A stretch of DNA of 12,964 nt from Pseudomonadota bacterium (GTDB lineage Bacteria > Pseudomonadota > Alphaproteobacteria > Sphingomonadales > Sphingomonadaceae). Location of the stretch: NCBI GenBank assembly GCA_029781465.1, contig JAKOWQ010000066.1:1-12964 (forward strand), given 5' to 3'. The notes beneath the pieces were generated by a model. The model was not told the origin of the DNA and searched no databases. It was given only the letters and a program-made list of their open reading frames with translations. Shown here piece by piece: positions 1-6,647 of this stretch (positions are counted from its first letter, which is position 1; the number at the start of each line of letters is the position of its first letter). The translations under genes were made by a program, and so were the position numbers.

Positions 1-1
1 T

Positions 2-478
2 GCCACCCCCGCCGATCTGCCGCTGGTCGCCGCGCTGATCCGCGGCCTCGCCGAATACGAAAAGCTGGCCCACGAGGTCCGCTTCGATGAGGCGGTGCTG
101 GGCGAAAAGCTGTTCGGCCCGCGCCCCTATGCCGAGGTGGCGATCGGCGAGATCGATGGCACGGCCCAGGGTTTCGCCTTGTTCTTTCACAACTTCTCGA
201 CCTTTGAGGGCAAGCCGGGGATCTACCTTGAGGATCTGTTCGTGCGCCCCGAAGCGCGGGGCAGTGGCCTTGGCAAGGCATTGCTCGCCCACCTTGCCGC
301 CCTGGCGGTGGAACGGGATTGCGCGCGGCTCGAATGGTCGGTGCTCGACTGGAACGAACCGGCGATCGGCTTCTACAGGAGACTGGGCGCAAACTTCATG
401 GACGAATGGACCGTGATGCGCGTTGACGGCGCAGCCTTGCAACAACTCGGCGCAAGCGCGCGCTTTTCCGCCGATTGA
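2..478 (+). CDS. GNAT family N-acetyltransferase, 5'-truncated by window edge
   Basis: The frame is open from base 2 to the TGA at 476-478 (158 residues seen), so the true start lies outside the window. GNAT enzymes move an acetyl group from acetyl-CoA to an amine. The acetyl-CoA pyrophosphate loop is visible as ARGSGLG, after the usual strand and turn YLEDLFVRPE. The C-terminal NEPAIGFYRRLGA is the typical GNAT helix with a Tyr next to the thioester site. An early LAEYEKL and the overall length resemble the diamine/spermidine acetyltransferase-like branch, but the substrate cannot be read from sequence. The next gene starts 43 bp downstream on the same strand. Only a few N-terminal residues should be missing, because the family is about 160-170 residues long. 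The first in-window ATG (base 95) would remove the N-terminal helix and is not the real start. Confidence 0.9.
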   Translation, partial: ATPADLPLVAALIRGLAEYEKLAHEVRFDEAVLGEKLFGPRPYAEVAIGEIDGTAQGFALFFHNFSTFEGKPGIYLEDLFVRPEARGSGLGKALLAHLAALAVERDCARLEWSVLDWNEPAIGFYRRLGANFMDEWTVMRVDGAALQQLGASARFSAD

Positions 479-504
479 GCCTTGGCGACTCGCGAATTGT
501 GATG

Positions 505-513
505 TTATCCACA
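505..513 (+). promoter_or_regulatory. Perfect match to DnaA-box consensus (TTATCCACA)
   Basis: TTATCCACA matches the 9-bp DnaA box TTATNCACA exactly. It lies between the GNAT stop and the L,D-transpeptidase start, ending 8 bp before the ATG at 522. I saw no second copy nearby and no AT-rich unwinding region, so this is not an origin. It could be a regulatory or titration site, or chance. Confidence 0.3.
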
Positions 514-521
514 GCACGGGT

Positions 522-1226
522 ATGACTGGGACCATCAATCGCCGCGCCCTGCTGAGGGGAGGGTTCGCCGCCACGGCGGCCTTGGCCCTGCCCGCGCGCG
601 CGCTGGCCCAGTCGCTTTCCGATGAGTTCGACAAGGCCTTTGGCGCCGGCAGCGTGGCCGCCGAAGAGCCGGTGGTTCCCGCGCTTCCCACGGCGGTCGT
701 ATCCGATCCGGCCTATGACCGGCGCGTGCTGGAAATTGCCAAGCGCGAAGCCGAACGCGCCGGCAGCCGCCTGTGGCGCACCGACATAGTCGGGGTGGCC
801 GATTTCGCGCGGCCGTCGACCCTTCCGCGGCTGCACTTCGCCAATCTTGAAAACGGCACCGTGCGCTCGTTCTACGTTGCCCACGGGCGCGGCTCGGATC
901 GCGAGCATTCGGGGTTCCTGCAAAGCTTTTCCAACACCGTCGGCTCGGAGGCCACCTCGCGCGGGGCCTATCTCACCGCCGAATGGTATCAGGGCAAATA
1001 CGGCACCTCGATCCGCCTGCTCGGCCTTGATCAGGACAATTCCAACGCGCTCGACCGGGCGATCGTGATGCATCCGGCCTGGTATGCCTCAAGCGACATG
1101 ATCGCGCGCCAGGGCAAGCTGGGCCGCTCCGAGGGCTGCTTCGCGATGGGGCCGGACCAGTTCAACGAGGCGCTGTGGCACCTTTCGGGCGGGCGCCTGC
1201 TGTTCGCTGACCGGATCGAGGCCTGA
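522..1226 (+). CDS. Murein L,D-transpeptidase catalytic domain family protein (YkuD_2 type), Tat-like signal
   Basis: A 234-residue exported protein. The N-terminus TINRRALLRGGFAATAALAL has a twin arginine followed by a hydrophobic stretch and an ALA-Q type cleavage site near residue 29, so Tat export to the periplasm is likely. The YkuD_2 hallmarks follow: HGRGSD (121-126), FSNT (136-139), SRGAYLT (146-152), GLDQDNSNALDRAIVMHP (168-185, with His184) and GRSEGC (201-206), which carries the presumed catalytic Cys206. The family is related to L,D-transpeptidases that remodel or crosslink peptidoglycan, although few members have been tested biochemically. The ATG at 522 was chosen because the signal peptide begins there; an in-frame ATG at 423 would overlap the GNAT gene by 56 bp and put about 33 residues before the signal. 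The ribosome binding site is weak. It converges on a second, unrelated L,D-transpeptidase gene. Confidence 0.88.
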   Translation: MTGTINRRALLRGGFAATAALALPARALAQSLSDEFDKAFGAGSVAAEEPVVPALPTAVVSDPAYDRRVLEIAKREAERAGSRLWRTDIVGVADFARPSTLPRLHFANLENGTVRSFYVAHGRGSDREHSGFLQSFSNTVGSEATSRGAYLTAEWYQGKYGTSIRLLGLDQDNSNALDRAIVMHPAWYASSDMIARQGKLGRSEGCFAMGPDQFNEALWHLSGGRLLFADRIEA

Positions 1227-1256
1227 TGGCGGCGCTGCTATGCGCCACCCCATCAG
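1223..1256. terminator. Candidate bidirectional hairpin in the convergent 31-bp gap
   Basis: CTGATGG (1223-1229) pairs with CCATCAG (1250-1256), and inside it GGCGC (1231-1235) pairs with GCGCC (1242-1246) around a TGCTAT loop. The outer stem includes the stop codon of the plus-strand gene. There is no good T tract on either side, so a role as an intrinsic terminator for both convergent genes is inferred from position and structure. Confidence 0.4.
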
Positions 1257-1257
1257 C

Positions 1258-2688
1258 CTATAGCGGATTGTCGAGGATGATCACTTCCTCGCTGGTCTTG
1301 CGCTTGCCGTCCCAGGCCTTGCGCGGGGCGGCGAAACTGGCCAGCACCGAGGCATCGCGGCCATAGAGATCCTTGAAGGTCGCGAGCTTGCCGTTGATGT
1401 CGGTCGCGACGGTGAAATACATGATATAGATCGGGAAAGTCTTGGTCATCGGGACCTTGGTATAGGTGCCCGAATTGGCGATCTCGAGGCTTTCGGTGGT
1501 GGGAATTCCCGAGCCCAGCCGGGCCATGGTCATGCCCAGCTGCACCGCGTTCTCGGTCCGCACACAGCCGTGGCTGAGCGCGCGGTTGGGCTGGTTGAAC
1601 AGCCCGCGCGCATTCGTATCGTGCAGGAAGATCGCGTGTTCGTTGGGCATGTCGAGCTTGAGCCGGCCCAGCGAATTGCCGTTGCCCGGCTGCTGGACGA
1701 CATAGATCGTCCCGTCGGCGGCCTTGGTCACCTTGTAGCCTTCGCGCGCGGCCTGCTTGGGGTTGTTGTAGAGCCGCGCGCCCAGCCCTTCGCCGACCAC
1801 GATCGATTGCGGCACGGTCCAGGTCGGGTTGAAGATCACCCCTTCGACCACCTCGGCGAGCTGCGGGGTGGCGGTCTTGCCGGGCTTGCCCACGATCGTG
1901 CGGTAGGAACGGATGATGGTGTTATCGACCGTCAGGCGCAGCTGGTATTCGGGGACATTGGTGAAGAGATAGAACTTGCCCAGATCGCGCTGCAGCCAGC
2001 GCCAGCGATCGAGGTTGACGCGCAGCTGGGCCCGGCGGACCTTGTCGGTCTTGGGCGTGGCAGCGAGCGCGGCCTTGAGCGCCTGGTAGTCGGGATGGGT
2101 CGGGGCCAGCGCGGCGACAGCCCCGGCAATATCATGGCTGGACAGCGCCTGGGCCATCACCGCCGAAGTCGGGCTGGTTTCGACATCGGGATCGACCACG
2201 AACCAGCCCTGGCGGGCGTCCATCCGGGTGCGCCCGTCGCGCATATCCTCGACCAGCCAGGCGAACGAGCGGCTGGCCTGGGCGTCGAGCGCGGCGCCCG
2301 CGCCCGCGGCAATCGCCGCGCGCAGTGCGTCGGGCTGATAGTCGGCGGGCAGCAGCCCGTCCTCGCCGATTGCCAGGATCGTGGCGAGCAGGGCCTGCGC
2401 ATCGGCGGCGGACCAGGCCATCACCGGCTCATCGAGCGGAGCCTGAACCGGCAGCGCCGGGGCCGGGCTGGGCAGCGCGGAGGGTGGCGCGGCGGGAGCC
2501 GGGGTCGGCGCAGGAAGCGTGGCTGCGGGGCTGGGCTGGGCGGCCGGAGTGGCGGGAGCCGGCGTAGCGGGAGCCGACGGGGCCGGGCTGGGCAGGATGT
2601 TTTCCGGCTGGCGCGCCGCTGCGGGGATTGCCACCGCCACCAGGGCGATCGCGCTCCATCCCAAACCCTGCTTGCCCCACCGCTTCAT
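1258..2688 (-). CDS. L,D-transpeptidase, YcbB/LdtD type, with Pro/Ala-rich linker
   Basis: A 476-residue periplasmic enzyme that forms 3-3 (mDap-mDap) peptidoglycan crosslinks or related bonds. Residues 1-26 form a Sec signal (basic MKRWGKQ, a hydrophobic core, then AAARQ). Residues 34-85 are an almost pure Pro/Ala/Ser linker. A scaffold domain follows, including EDGLLPADY (109-117). The catalytic domain starts near residue 240 and contains NPTWTVPQSI (287-296), HDT (356-358) and SHGCVR (372-377), with catalytic Cys375 and His373. E. coli YcbB is about 615 residues, so this is a shorter member lacking part of the N-terminal region. The start at 2688 is set by AGGAG about 6 bp upstream and by the signal peptide; a longer frame back to 2760 has neither. 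The gene is monocistronic and convergent with the other transpeptidase. Confidence 0.92.
   Translation of the reverse strand: MKRWGKQGLGWSAIALVAVAIPAAARQPENILPSPAPSAPATPAPATPAAQPSPAATLPAPTPAPAAPPSALPSPAPALPVQAPLDEPVMAWSAADAQALLATILAIGEDGLLPADYQPDALRAAIAAGAGAALDAQASRSFAWLVEDMRDGRTRMDARQGWFVVDPDVETSPTSAVMAQALSSHDIAGAVAALAPTHPDYQALKAALAATPKTDKVRRAQLRVNLDRWRWLQRDLGKFYLFTNVPEYQLRLTVDNTIIRSYRTIVGKPGKTATPQLAEVVEGVIFNPTWTVPQSIVVGEGLGARLYNNPKQAAREGYKVTKAADGTIYVVQQPGNGNSLGRLKLDMPNEHAIFLHDTNARGLFNQPNRALSHGCVRTENAVQLGMTMARLGSGIPTTESLEIANSGTYTKVPMTKTFPIYIMYFTVATDINGKLATFKDLYGRDASVLASFAAPRKAWDGKRKTSEEVIILDNPL
2434..2590 (-). repeat. Low-complexity Pro/Ala linker-coding repeats
   Basis: This segment encodes residues 33-85 of the YcbB-type enzyme. 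Short GC-rich units of the type GCC-CCG-GCN recur (PSPAP, PATPAPATPA, PAPTPAPAAP). It probably forms a flexible spacer that lets the catalytic domain reach through the peptidoglycan. Such tracts readily change length, so they may vary between strains. Confidence 0.6.
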
Positions 2689-2747
2689 CGTCTGCTCCTG
2701 TTCGGGACCGGCCCGGCCTGCCTTCGTGGCAGCCAGCGTCCGGCTCC

Positions 2748-2776
2748 TCTTAACCCGCACTGGCCCGCTCCATCAA
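2748..2776 (-). promoter_or_regulatory. Candidate sigma70-type promoter for the YcbB-type gene
   Basis: Read on the minus strand: TTGATG (2776-2771), a 17-bp spacer, then TTAAGA (2753-2748). This gives a leader of roughly 50 bases before the ATG at 2688. Both boxes deviate from consensus, so it is a candidate only. Confidence 0.3.
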
Positions 2777-3083
2777 GCATCACCCCTGTCGCAAGGCTGA
2801 ACGTGCCGCCAAGGGCGCCGGGAGTGCTTTCCACATGCGGTCGGCGCACCCTGACGGTGCCGACAGTCATTCGCAACTCCTCTCGGATAGGCGAGTTCCG
2901 CCTTTGCTCTGACAAGGCCGATTCGAACGTTCGATTTGGAATCCATCGGAACCCGAAACGCCTTCAGGCTGGGGCGCAGCAGAGATGAAAAGGCTGAATT
3001 TCGCGCGCCCGTTTCGCAACAGATTTTCTGCTGTGCCGAAGCAGACACGAATGCCACGGATTCGCCCCGAAAATGCGAATTTT
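2777..3083. other. Gene-free spacer of lower GC, no recognisable gene
   Basis: No frame here looks like a conserved protein on either strand, and the short open frames lack convincing start signals and domain motifs. The base composition is visibly less GC-rich than the flanks from about 2870. It contains a 12-bp perfect palindrome, TCGAACGTTCGA (2923-2934). It adjoins the IS6 remnant and may be a further eroded insertion, but nothing in it can be identified. Confidence 0.5.
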
Positions 3084-3712
3084 CTCTGTCTTGCAAAGAT
3101 GCGAGGTCTTGTGGCGGAGGTGTCAGTCCGATGCGAACTTGTCTCCACTCGGTGCAGCCACCGCCGAAGCATCGAGACTTCAGACCATGAGCGACTACTA
3201 CACAACCAGAGCTGCTGAGCGTCGTTCCTTTGTTGGATTGAAGATCGACGAGGAGTGTTCCGAATTGAAGTGGTTGTCCATGCTCTTCATCTGCCCAATC
3301 CGCTGCATCGCGCGTTCTCTTTGCTGGAACGGGAGGTGTGAATTTTCAACTCGGTCGCTTAGGTGGCGACCAACTTCCCGGCGCCCCTCCTTCCCTAGGT
3401 CACGCAACGCCAGTGCTGGACATCTCACGTTCGGTTGATCCGCTGTATCCGGATGTCAACCGCGAACACTGGGCCAAGCATGTTCCACAAGAGCCGCACC
3501 GTCTCATGGAACAACTCGAGACCGTGCTCGAATATCAGGTCCTCGACGTTTCGTAGGCTACGCTGGAACTTCAACAAATCATGACGCTATGCCGGATCAC
3601 CTCCGGCGACGAGGGGAATAGCGAAACGGCTAATCAGTCCTTCCAGGGCGTGGCATACTTCCGCCCCATGCCCGCCCCTATCACTTTCCGGTGCATTCCT
3701 TCTGACAATGCC
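3084..3712 (-). mobile_element. Decayed, internally deleted IS6-family insertion sequence
   Basis: The element is recognised by transposase fragments on the minus strand. The end beyond the transposase C-terminus reads CTCTGTCTTGCAAAGAT (3084-3100, plus strand), close to the IS6-family terminal repeat CTCTGTTGCAAAGAT but with two extra bases. The opposite end may be GGCATTGTCAGAAGG (3712-3698, minus strand), a much weaker resemblance. The 629-bp span is shorter than the roughly 800-900 bp usual for the family, as expected if the transposase middle is lost. I see no matching 8-bp target duplication. The repeat identity is recalled from family knowledge, and the outer borders are approximate. 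Confidence 0.65.
3198..3618 (-). pseudogene. IS6-family DDE transposase remnant, frameshifted with internal deletion
   Basis: Three pieces on the minus strand can be put in order. (1) FPSSPEVIRHSVM, from 3618, matches the N-terminal 'SPEIIRLAVM' region of IS6 transposases. (2) After a one-base frameshift near 3577, KFQRSLRNVEDLIFEHG and then HETVRLLWNMLGPVFA resemble the family segment RFPLSLRNVEDLL...HETVR..W..FGP; it ends at a TGA (3427-3425). (3) In another frame, 3428-3198 reads ALRDLGKEG...GRHLSDRVENSHLPFQQRERAMQ; this is the C-terminal part, where the Glu of RVENSH is the last DDE residue. About 75 residues holding both catalytic Asp residues are missing between pieces 2 and 3, and about 12 more between KSM and DNHFN. 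It cannot encode an active transposase. Confidence 0.8.
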
Positions 3713-3743
3713 ACAAGAAATACCGGATCTAAGAATGGGCGCA

Positions 3744-4991
3744 CTACTCGTGTCCTTCGTCGACTGCTGTTGTCACAGCGACGTCCATCGTCACGTTGCC
3801 GAGGGTGCGCATCAGATCGGGCAGCATTTCCACGGCGACAAGTAGCCCCAGCGGGGTTACCGGCACACCCATTGCCATCGCAATCGGCCCGACCGAAATG
3901 ATAAAGCTAAGAGTGCCGGGCAACGAGACTGAACTGAGCGAAACCAAAAATGCGACCACCACGCCTGCTGCCAGCGCCGGAACTGACAGCGGTGTGCCGG
4001 TAAGATAGGCGGCGTAGATCGCCACCCCCAGGTTCATTGCCGGGCTGGTGCCGCGAAAGATCGCCACCGCCAGCGGCAGAACGAAGTCAGAGGTCGATTC
4101 GCGCACGCCCAGCCGCCGTGACGCCGCGAGCATCGCGGGCAGGCAGGCGAGCGAGGACTGGGTAGAGATCGCCACGGCATGGACCGGCAACATCGCGCGC
4201 GCAAAGGCGCCAAGCTTCTGCTTGCCCAGCCACACAGCCAGGACATAGCCGCCCAGCATCACCACCGTCCCAGCCGCGACCACCACCAGAATATAGTGCG
4301 CCAGCGCGCCGATCGCGTCGGGTCCGCTTTTGGCCCCCAGCGAGATCGCCAGCCCGAACACTCCGATCGGCGCCAGCATCAGCACCCAGCCGACGATCAC
4401 CATCATCGCTGCGGCCAGCCCTTCAAAAACCAGTGACAATTGCTGCCGAGGCGCAGCCGCGATCCGTGTCGCGGCGAGCGCCAGTAGTGAAACGAACAGC
4501 ACCAGCGGCAACATTGCCCCCGAGGCTGCAGCGGCGAAGATATTCTCGGGCATCATCGCCATCAGGATGTCCGCTGCGCCGGGAACCTGGCCCGCAGGAG
4601 CCGCACCGCCGCTCAGCGCGGCTACCGCGCGCGCCGGGATCGGCGCAACGGTAAGCAGGAACGGCACTAGCAGCACGGCCATTGTCCCGGCGGCAAACAG
4701 CACTGCGACGAACAGGCCCACCGCGCGCCGGGCCAACCGATCGCCCCCGGCGGCGGCCAGGGTCTGGGAGATGCCGGTATAGACCAGCCCGACCACCAGC
4801 GGCAGGATCGTAAGCTGGAGCGCCCGCAGCCACAGGGCGCCTGCTGGAGCCGCAAAGGCAAGCACACTGTCCAGCATGGCGGTGCCGCGCAGCAATTCGC
4901 CAACCACGAAGCCCAGCACCAGCCCGGCAAAGGTCAGCGCGGCGGGTACCTTGATCTCGGGGAAACCCGCTGGTGCTTCGCTCGATTCCAT
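3744..4991 (-). CDS. Dicarboxylate/amino acid:cation symporter (DAACS/SDF family)
   Basis: A 415-residue polytopic inner-membrane protein, close to the usual length of GltP/DctA-type carriers, which bring acidic amino acids or C4-dicarboxylates in with cations. Visible landmarks are the serine-rich hairpin 1 tip STQSS (276-280), the hairpin 2 segment SVSLPGT (354-360) and the TM8 signature PDLMRTLGNVTMD (391-403). In TM8, the Asp, Arg, Asn and Asp that bind substrate and cation in GltPh are all kept. In TM7 the usual NMDGT motif reads IFRGT (311-315), so the sodium-liganding Asp is an Arg. The substrate and coupling ion are therefore uncertain. The start at 4991 is preferred because GGGGG lies about 7 bp upstream and the protein then matches family length; an upstream in-frame ATG at 5093 would run into glmM. 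It is divergent from glmM, with the IS6 remnant just beyond its 3' end. Confidence 0.88.
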   Translation of the reverse strand: MESSEAPAGFPEIKVPAALTFAGLVLGFVVGELLRGTAMLDSVLAFAAPAGALWLRALQLTILPLVVGLVYTGISQTLAAAGGDRLARRAVGLFVAVLFAAGTMAVLLVPFLLTVAPIPARAVAALSGGAAPAGQVPGAADILMAMMPENIFAAAASGAMLPLVLFVSLLALAATRIAAAPRQQLSLVFEGLAAAMMVIVGWVLMLAPIGVFGLAISLGAKSGPDAIGALAHYILVVVAAGTVVMLGGYVLAVWLGKQKLGAFARAMLPVHAVAISTQSSLACLPAMLAASRRLGVRESTSDFVLPLAVAIFRGTSPAMNLGVAIYAAYLTGTPLSVPALAAGVVVAFLVSLSSVSLPGTLSFIISVGPIAMAMGVPVTPLGLLVAVEMLPDLMRTLGNVTMDVAVTTAVDEGHE

Positions 4992-5022
4992 TCTTGCCCC
5001 CGGTCCTTGTTTTGACCGCGTG

Positions 5023-5050
5023 ACTTTAGCGGCCCAAAGCGACATAGCAA
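5023..5050 (-). promoter_or_regulatory. Candidate promoter for the symporter in the 91-bp divergent gap
   Basis: On the minus strand TTGCTA (5050-5045), a 16-bp spacer and TAAAGT (5028-5023) would start transcription about 25 bases before the symporter ATG. The plus strand has TTGACC at 5012-5017 but no fitting -10 box, so I cannot place the glmM promoter. Confidence 0.3.
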
Positions 5051-5082
5051 TTCGCCAAGGAATTGATGCTACGGACTGTGCG

Positions 5083-6423
5083 ATGGGACGCAACTATTTC
5101 GGTACCGACGGGATTCGCGGGCTAACCAACGCCGGGGTGATGACCGCCGCCACCGCGATGAAGGTCGGCCAGGCCGCAGGGCGCCGCTTTCTGCGCGGCA
5201 AGCACCGCCACCGCGTGGTGATCGGCAAGGATACTCGCCTTTCCGGTTACATGCTGGAAAACGCGCTGGTAGCGGGGTTCACCAGCGTGGGGATGGACGT
5301 GGTGCTGCTAGGCCCGATGCCGACGCCGGGTGTGGCGCTGCTAACGCGTGAGCTGCGCGCCGATGTCGGGGTGATGATCTCGGCCAGCCACAACCCTTAC
5401 GAGGACAACGGCATCAAGCTGTTCGGCCCTGACGGGTTCAAACTTTCCGACGCCGACGAACTGGCGATCGAGACCATGCTGGGCGAAGAACAGGCACTTG
5501 CCCCTGCCGCCGAGATCGGTCGGGCGCGGCGGATCGACGATGCGCGCGGGCGCTATATCCACGCGGTCAAGGGATCGCTACCCGACGACGTGCGGCTCGA
5601 CGGTCTCAAGATCGTGGTCGATTGCGCCAACGGCGCGGCCTATCAGGTCGCTCCTTCGGCGATCTGGGAACTGGGCGCCGAAGTGGTCGCGGTGGGGGTT
5701 TCGCCCAACGGCATCAATATCAACGACAGGTGCGGATCGACTCACCTCGGGCTGGTCAAGGAAGCGGTCGTGGCCAGCGGCGCCGATATCGGCATCGCAC
5801 TCGATGGCGATGCCGACCGCCTGATCGTGGTCGACGAAAAGGGCCAGACGGTCGATGGCGATCAGATCATGGCGCTGATCGGCACCCGGCTGGCCGCCCA
5901 GGGCGCGCTGCGCGGCGGCGGCGTGGTGGCGACGGTGATGTCGAACCTGGGACTGGAGCGCTGCCTTGCCGGACAGGGCCTGGAATTGATCCGCGCCAAG
6001 GTGGGTGATCGCTATGTGCTCGAAGCGATGAAGGCCGGAGGTTACAACGTCGGGGGCGAGCAGAGCGGCCACATGATCCTGCTCGATCACGGCACCACTG
6101 GCGATGGCACCGTGGCTGCGCTGCAAGTGCTGGCCGCGCTGGTCAAATCGGGCAAGCGCGCCAGCGAAATGCTGCACTTGTTCGATCCCGTGCCGCAATT
6201 GCTCAGGAACGTGCGTTTTGCCGGAGGCAAGCCGCTGGAGCAGACGCGGGTCAAGGCCGTGATCGCCGAAGCCGAGGCTCAACTCGCCGGCAGAGGCCGT
6301 CTCGTTATTCGCCTCTCGGGGACCGAACCGGTGATCCGGGTGATGGCCGAAGGCGACGATGCCACCGAAGTCGAACAGGTGGTCGCGGCGATTTGCGACG
6401 CGGTACAGGAGGCCGCCGCCTGA
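5083..6423 (+). CDS. glmM: Phosphoglucosamine mutase GlmM
   Basis: This enzyme converts glucosamine-6-phosphate to glucosamine-1-phosphate in the cytoplasm, the step before GlmU on the way to UDP-GlcNAc, peptidoglycan and lipid A. The 446-residue length matches the family (about 445). All four signatures are present: the N-terminal GRNYFGTDGIRG, the active-site loop SASHNPYEDNG (100-110) with phospho-Ser102 at the same number as in E. coli, the Mg-binding loop DGDADR (241-246), the sugar loop GGEQSG (324-329), and the phosphate loop RLSGTEPVIRVM (410-421). The ATG at 5083 starts exactly at the conserved MGRNYFGTDG; no strong ribosome binding site is adjacent, AAGGA lying about 22 bp upstream. 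The stop overlaps the start of the next gene (TGATG), so it leads a three-gene transcription unit with the DUF1272 gene and thiD. Confidence 0.97.
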   Translation: MGRNYFGTDGIRGLTNAGVMTAATAMKVGQAAGRRFLRGKHRHRVVIGKDTRLSGYMLENALVAGFTSVGMDVVLLGPMPTPGVALLTRELRADVGVMISASHNPYEDNGIKLFGPDGFKLSDADELAIETMLGEEQALAPAAEIGRARRIDDARGRYIHAVKGSLPDDVRLDGLKIVVDCANGAAYQVAPSAIWELGAEVVAVGVSPNGININDRCGSTHLGLVKEAVVASGADIGIALDGDADRLIVVDEKGQTVDGDQIMALIGTRLAAQGALRGGGVVATVMSNLGLERCLAGQGLELIRAKVGDRYVLEAMKAGGYNVGGEQSGHMILLDHGTTGDGTVAALQVLAALVKSGKRASEMLHLFDPVPQLLRNVRFAGGKPLEQTRVKAVIAEAEAQLAGRGRLVIRLSGTEPVIRVMAEGDDATEVEQVVAAICDAVQEAAA

Positions 6424-6647
6424 TGCTGGAAATGCGCCCCGATTGCGAAAAGTGCGGCACGGACCTGCCGGCCGAGCTGCCCGGAGCCTTTATCTGCAGT
6501 TTCGAGTGCACCTTCTGCACTGAGTGCGCCGACGCGCTCGACGAGCGTTGCCCCAATTGCGGCGGCGAGCTGCTCGACCGGCCAACCCGGGCGAAGCGCC
6601 ATCACGCCAAGAGCCCGCCTTCGAGCGAACGGAAGTTCAGGGGCTGA
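6423..6647 (+). CDS. DUF1272 family small cysteine-rich (probable zinc-binding) protein
   Basis: A 74-residue protein recognised by the DUF1272 pattern MLEMRPDCEKCGTDLP, then CSFECTFCTECA (25-36) and CPNCGGELLDRP (43-54). Eight cysteines (8, 11, 25, 29, 32, 35, 43, 46) sit in CxxC-like pairs, which suggests one or two zinc sites in a RING- or ribbon-like fold. No biochemical function is established for the family as far as I know. The basic tail (TRAKRHHAKSPPSSERKFRG) is likely disordered. The start overlaps the glmM stop and its own stop overlaps the thiD start, both as TGATG, so it is probably translationally coupled and made together with both. The longer frame starting at 6393 lies inside glmM and would add residues before the conserved start, so it is not chosen. 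Confidence 0.88.
   Translation: MLEMRPDCEKCGTDLPAELPGAFICSFECTFCTECADALDERCPNCGGELLDRPTRAKRHHAKSPPSSERKFRG

Noticed and set aside
2923..2934. Perfect 12-bp palindrome TCGAACGTTCGA as a possible operator
   Set aside because: A few such palindromes are expected by chance in 13 kb, and there is no second copy or fitting promoter spacing.
1570..2988. 472-codon open frame on + opposite the YcbB-type gene
   Set aside because: It is Arg/Gly/His-rich without any domain, and the minus strand has an obvious signal peptide and SHGC active site. It is a GC-rich antisense shadow.
3016..3030. TTTCGCAACAGATT resembling an IS6 terminal repeat
   Set aside because: It faces the wrong way for the minus-strand element and lies outside the better matching end at 3084-3100.
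3338..3556. Small plus-strand frame that looks like a hypothetical protein
   Set aside because: It is antisense to the IS6 transposase remnant, which explains its coding-like texture.
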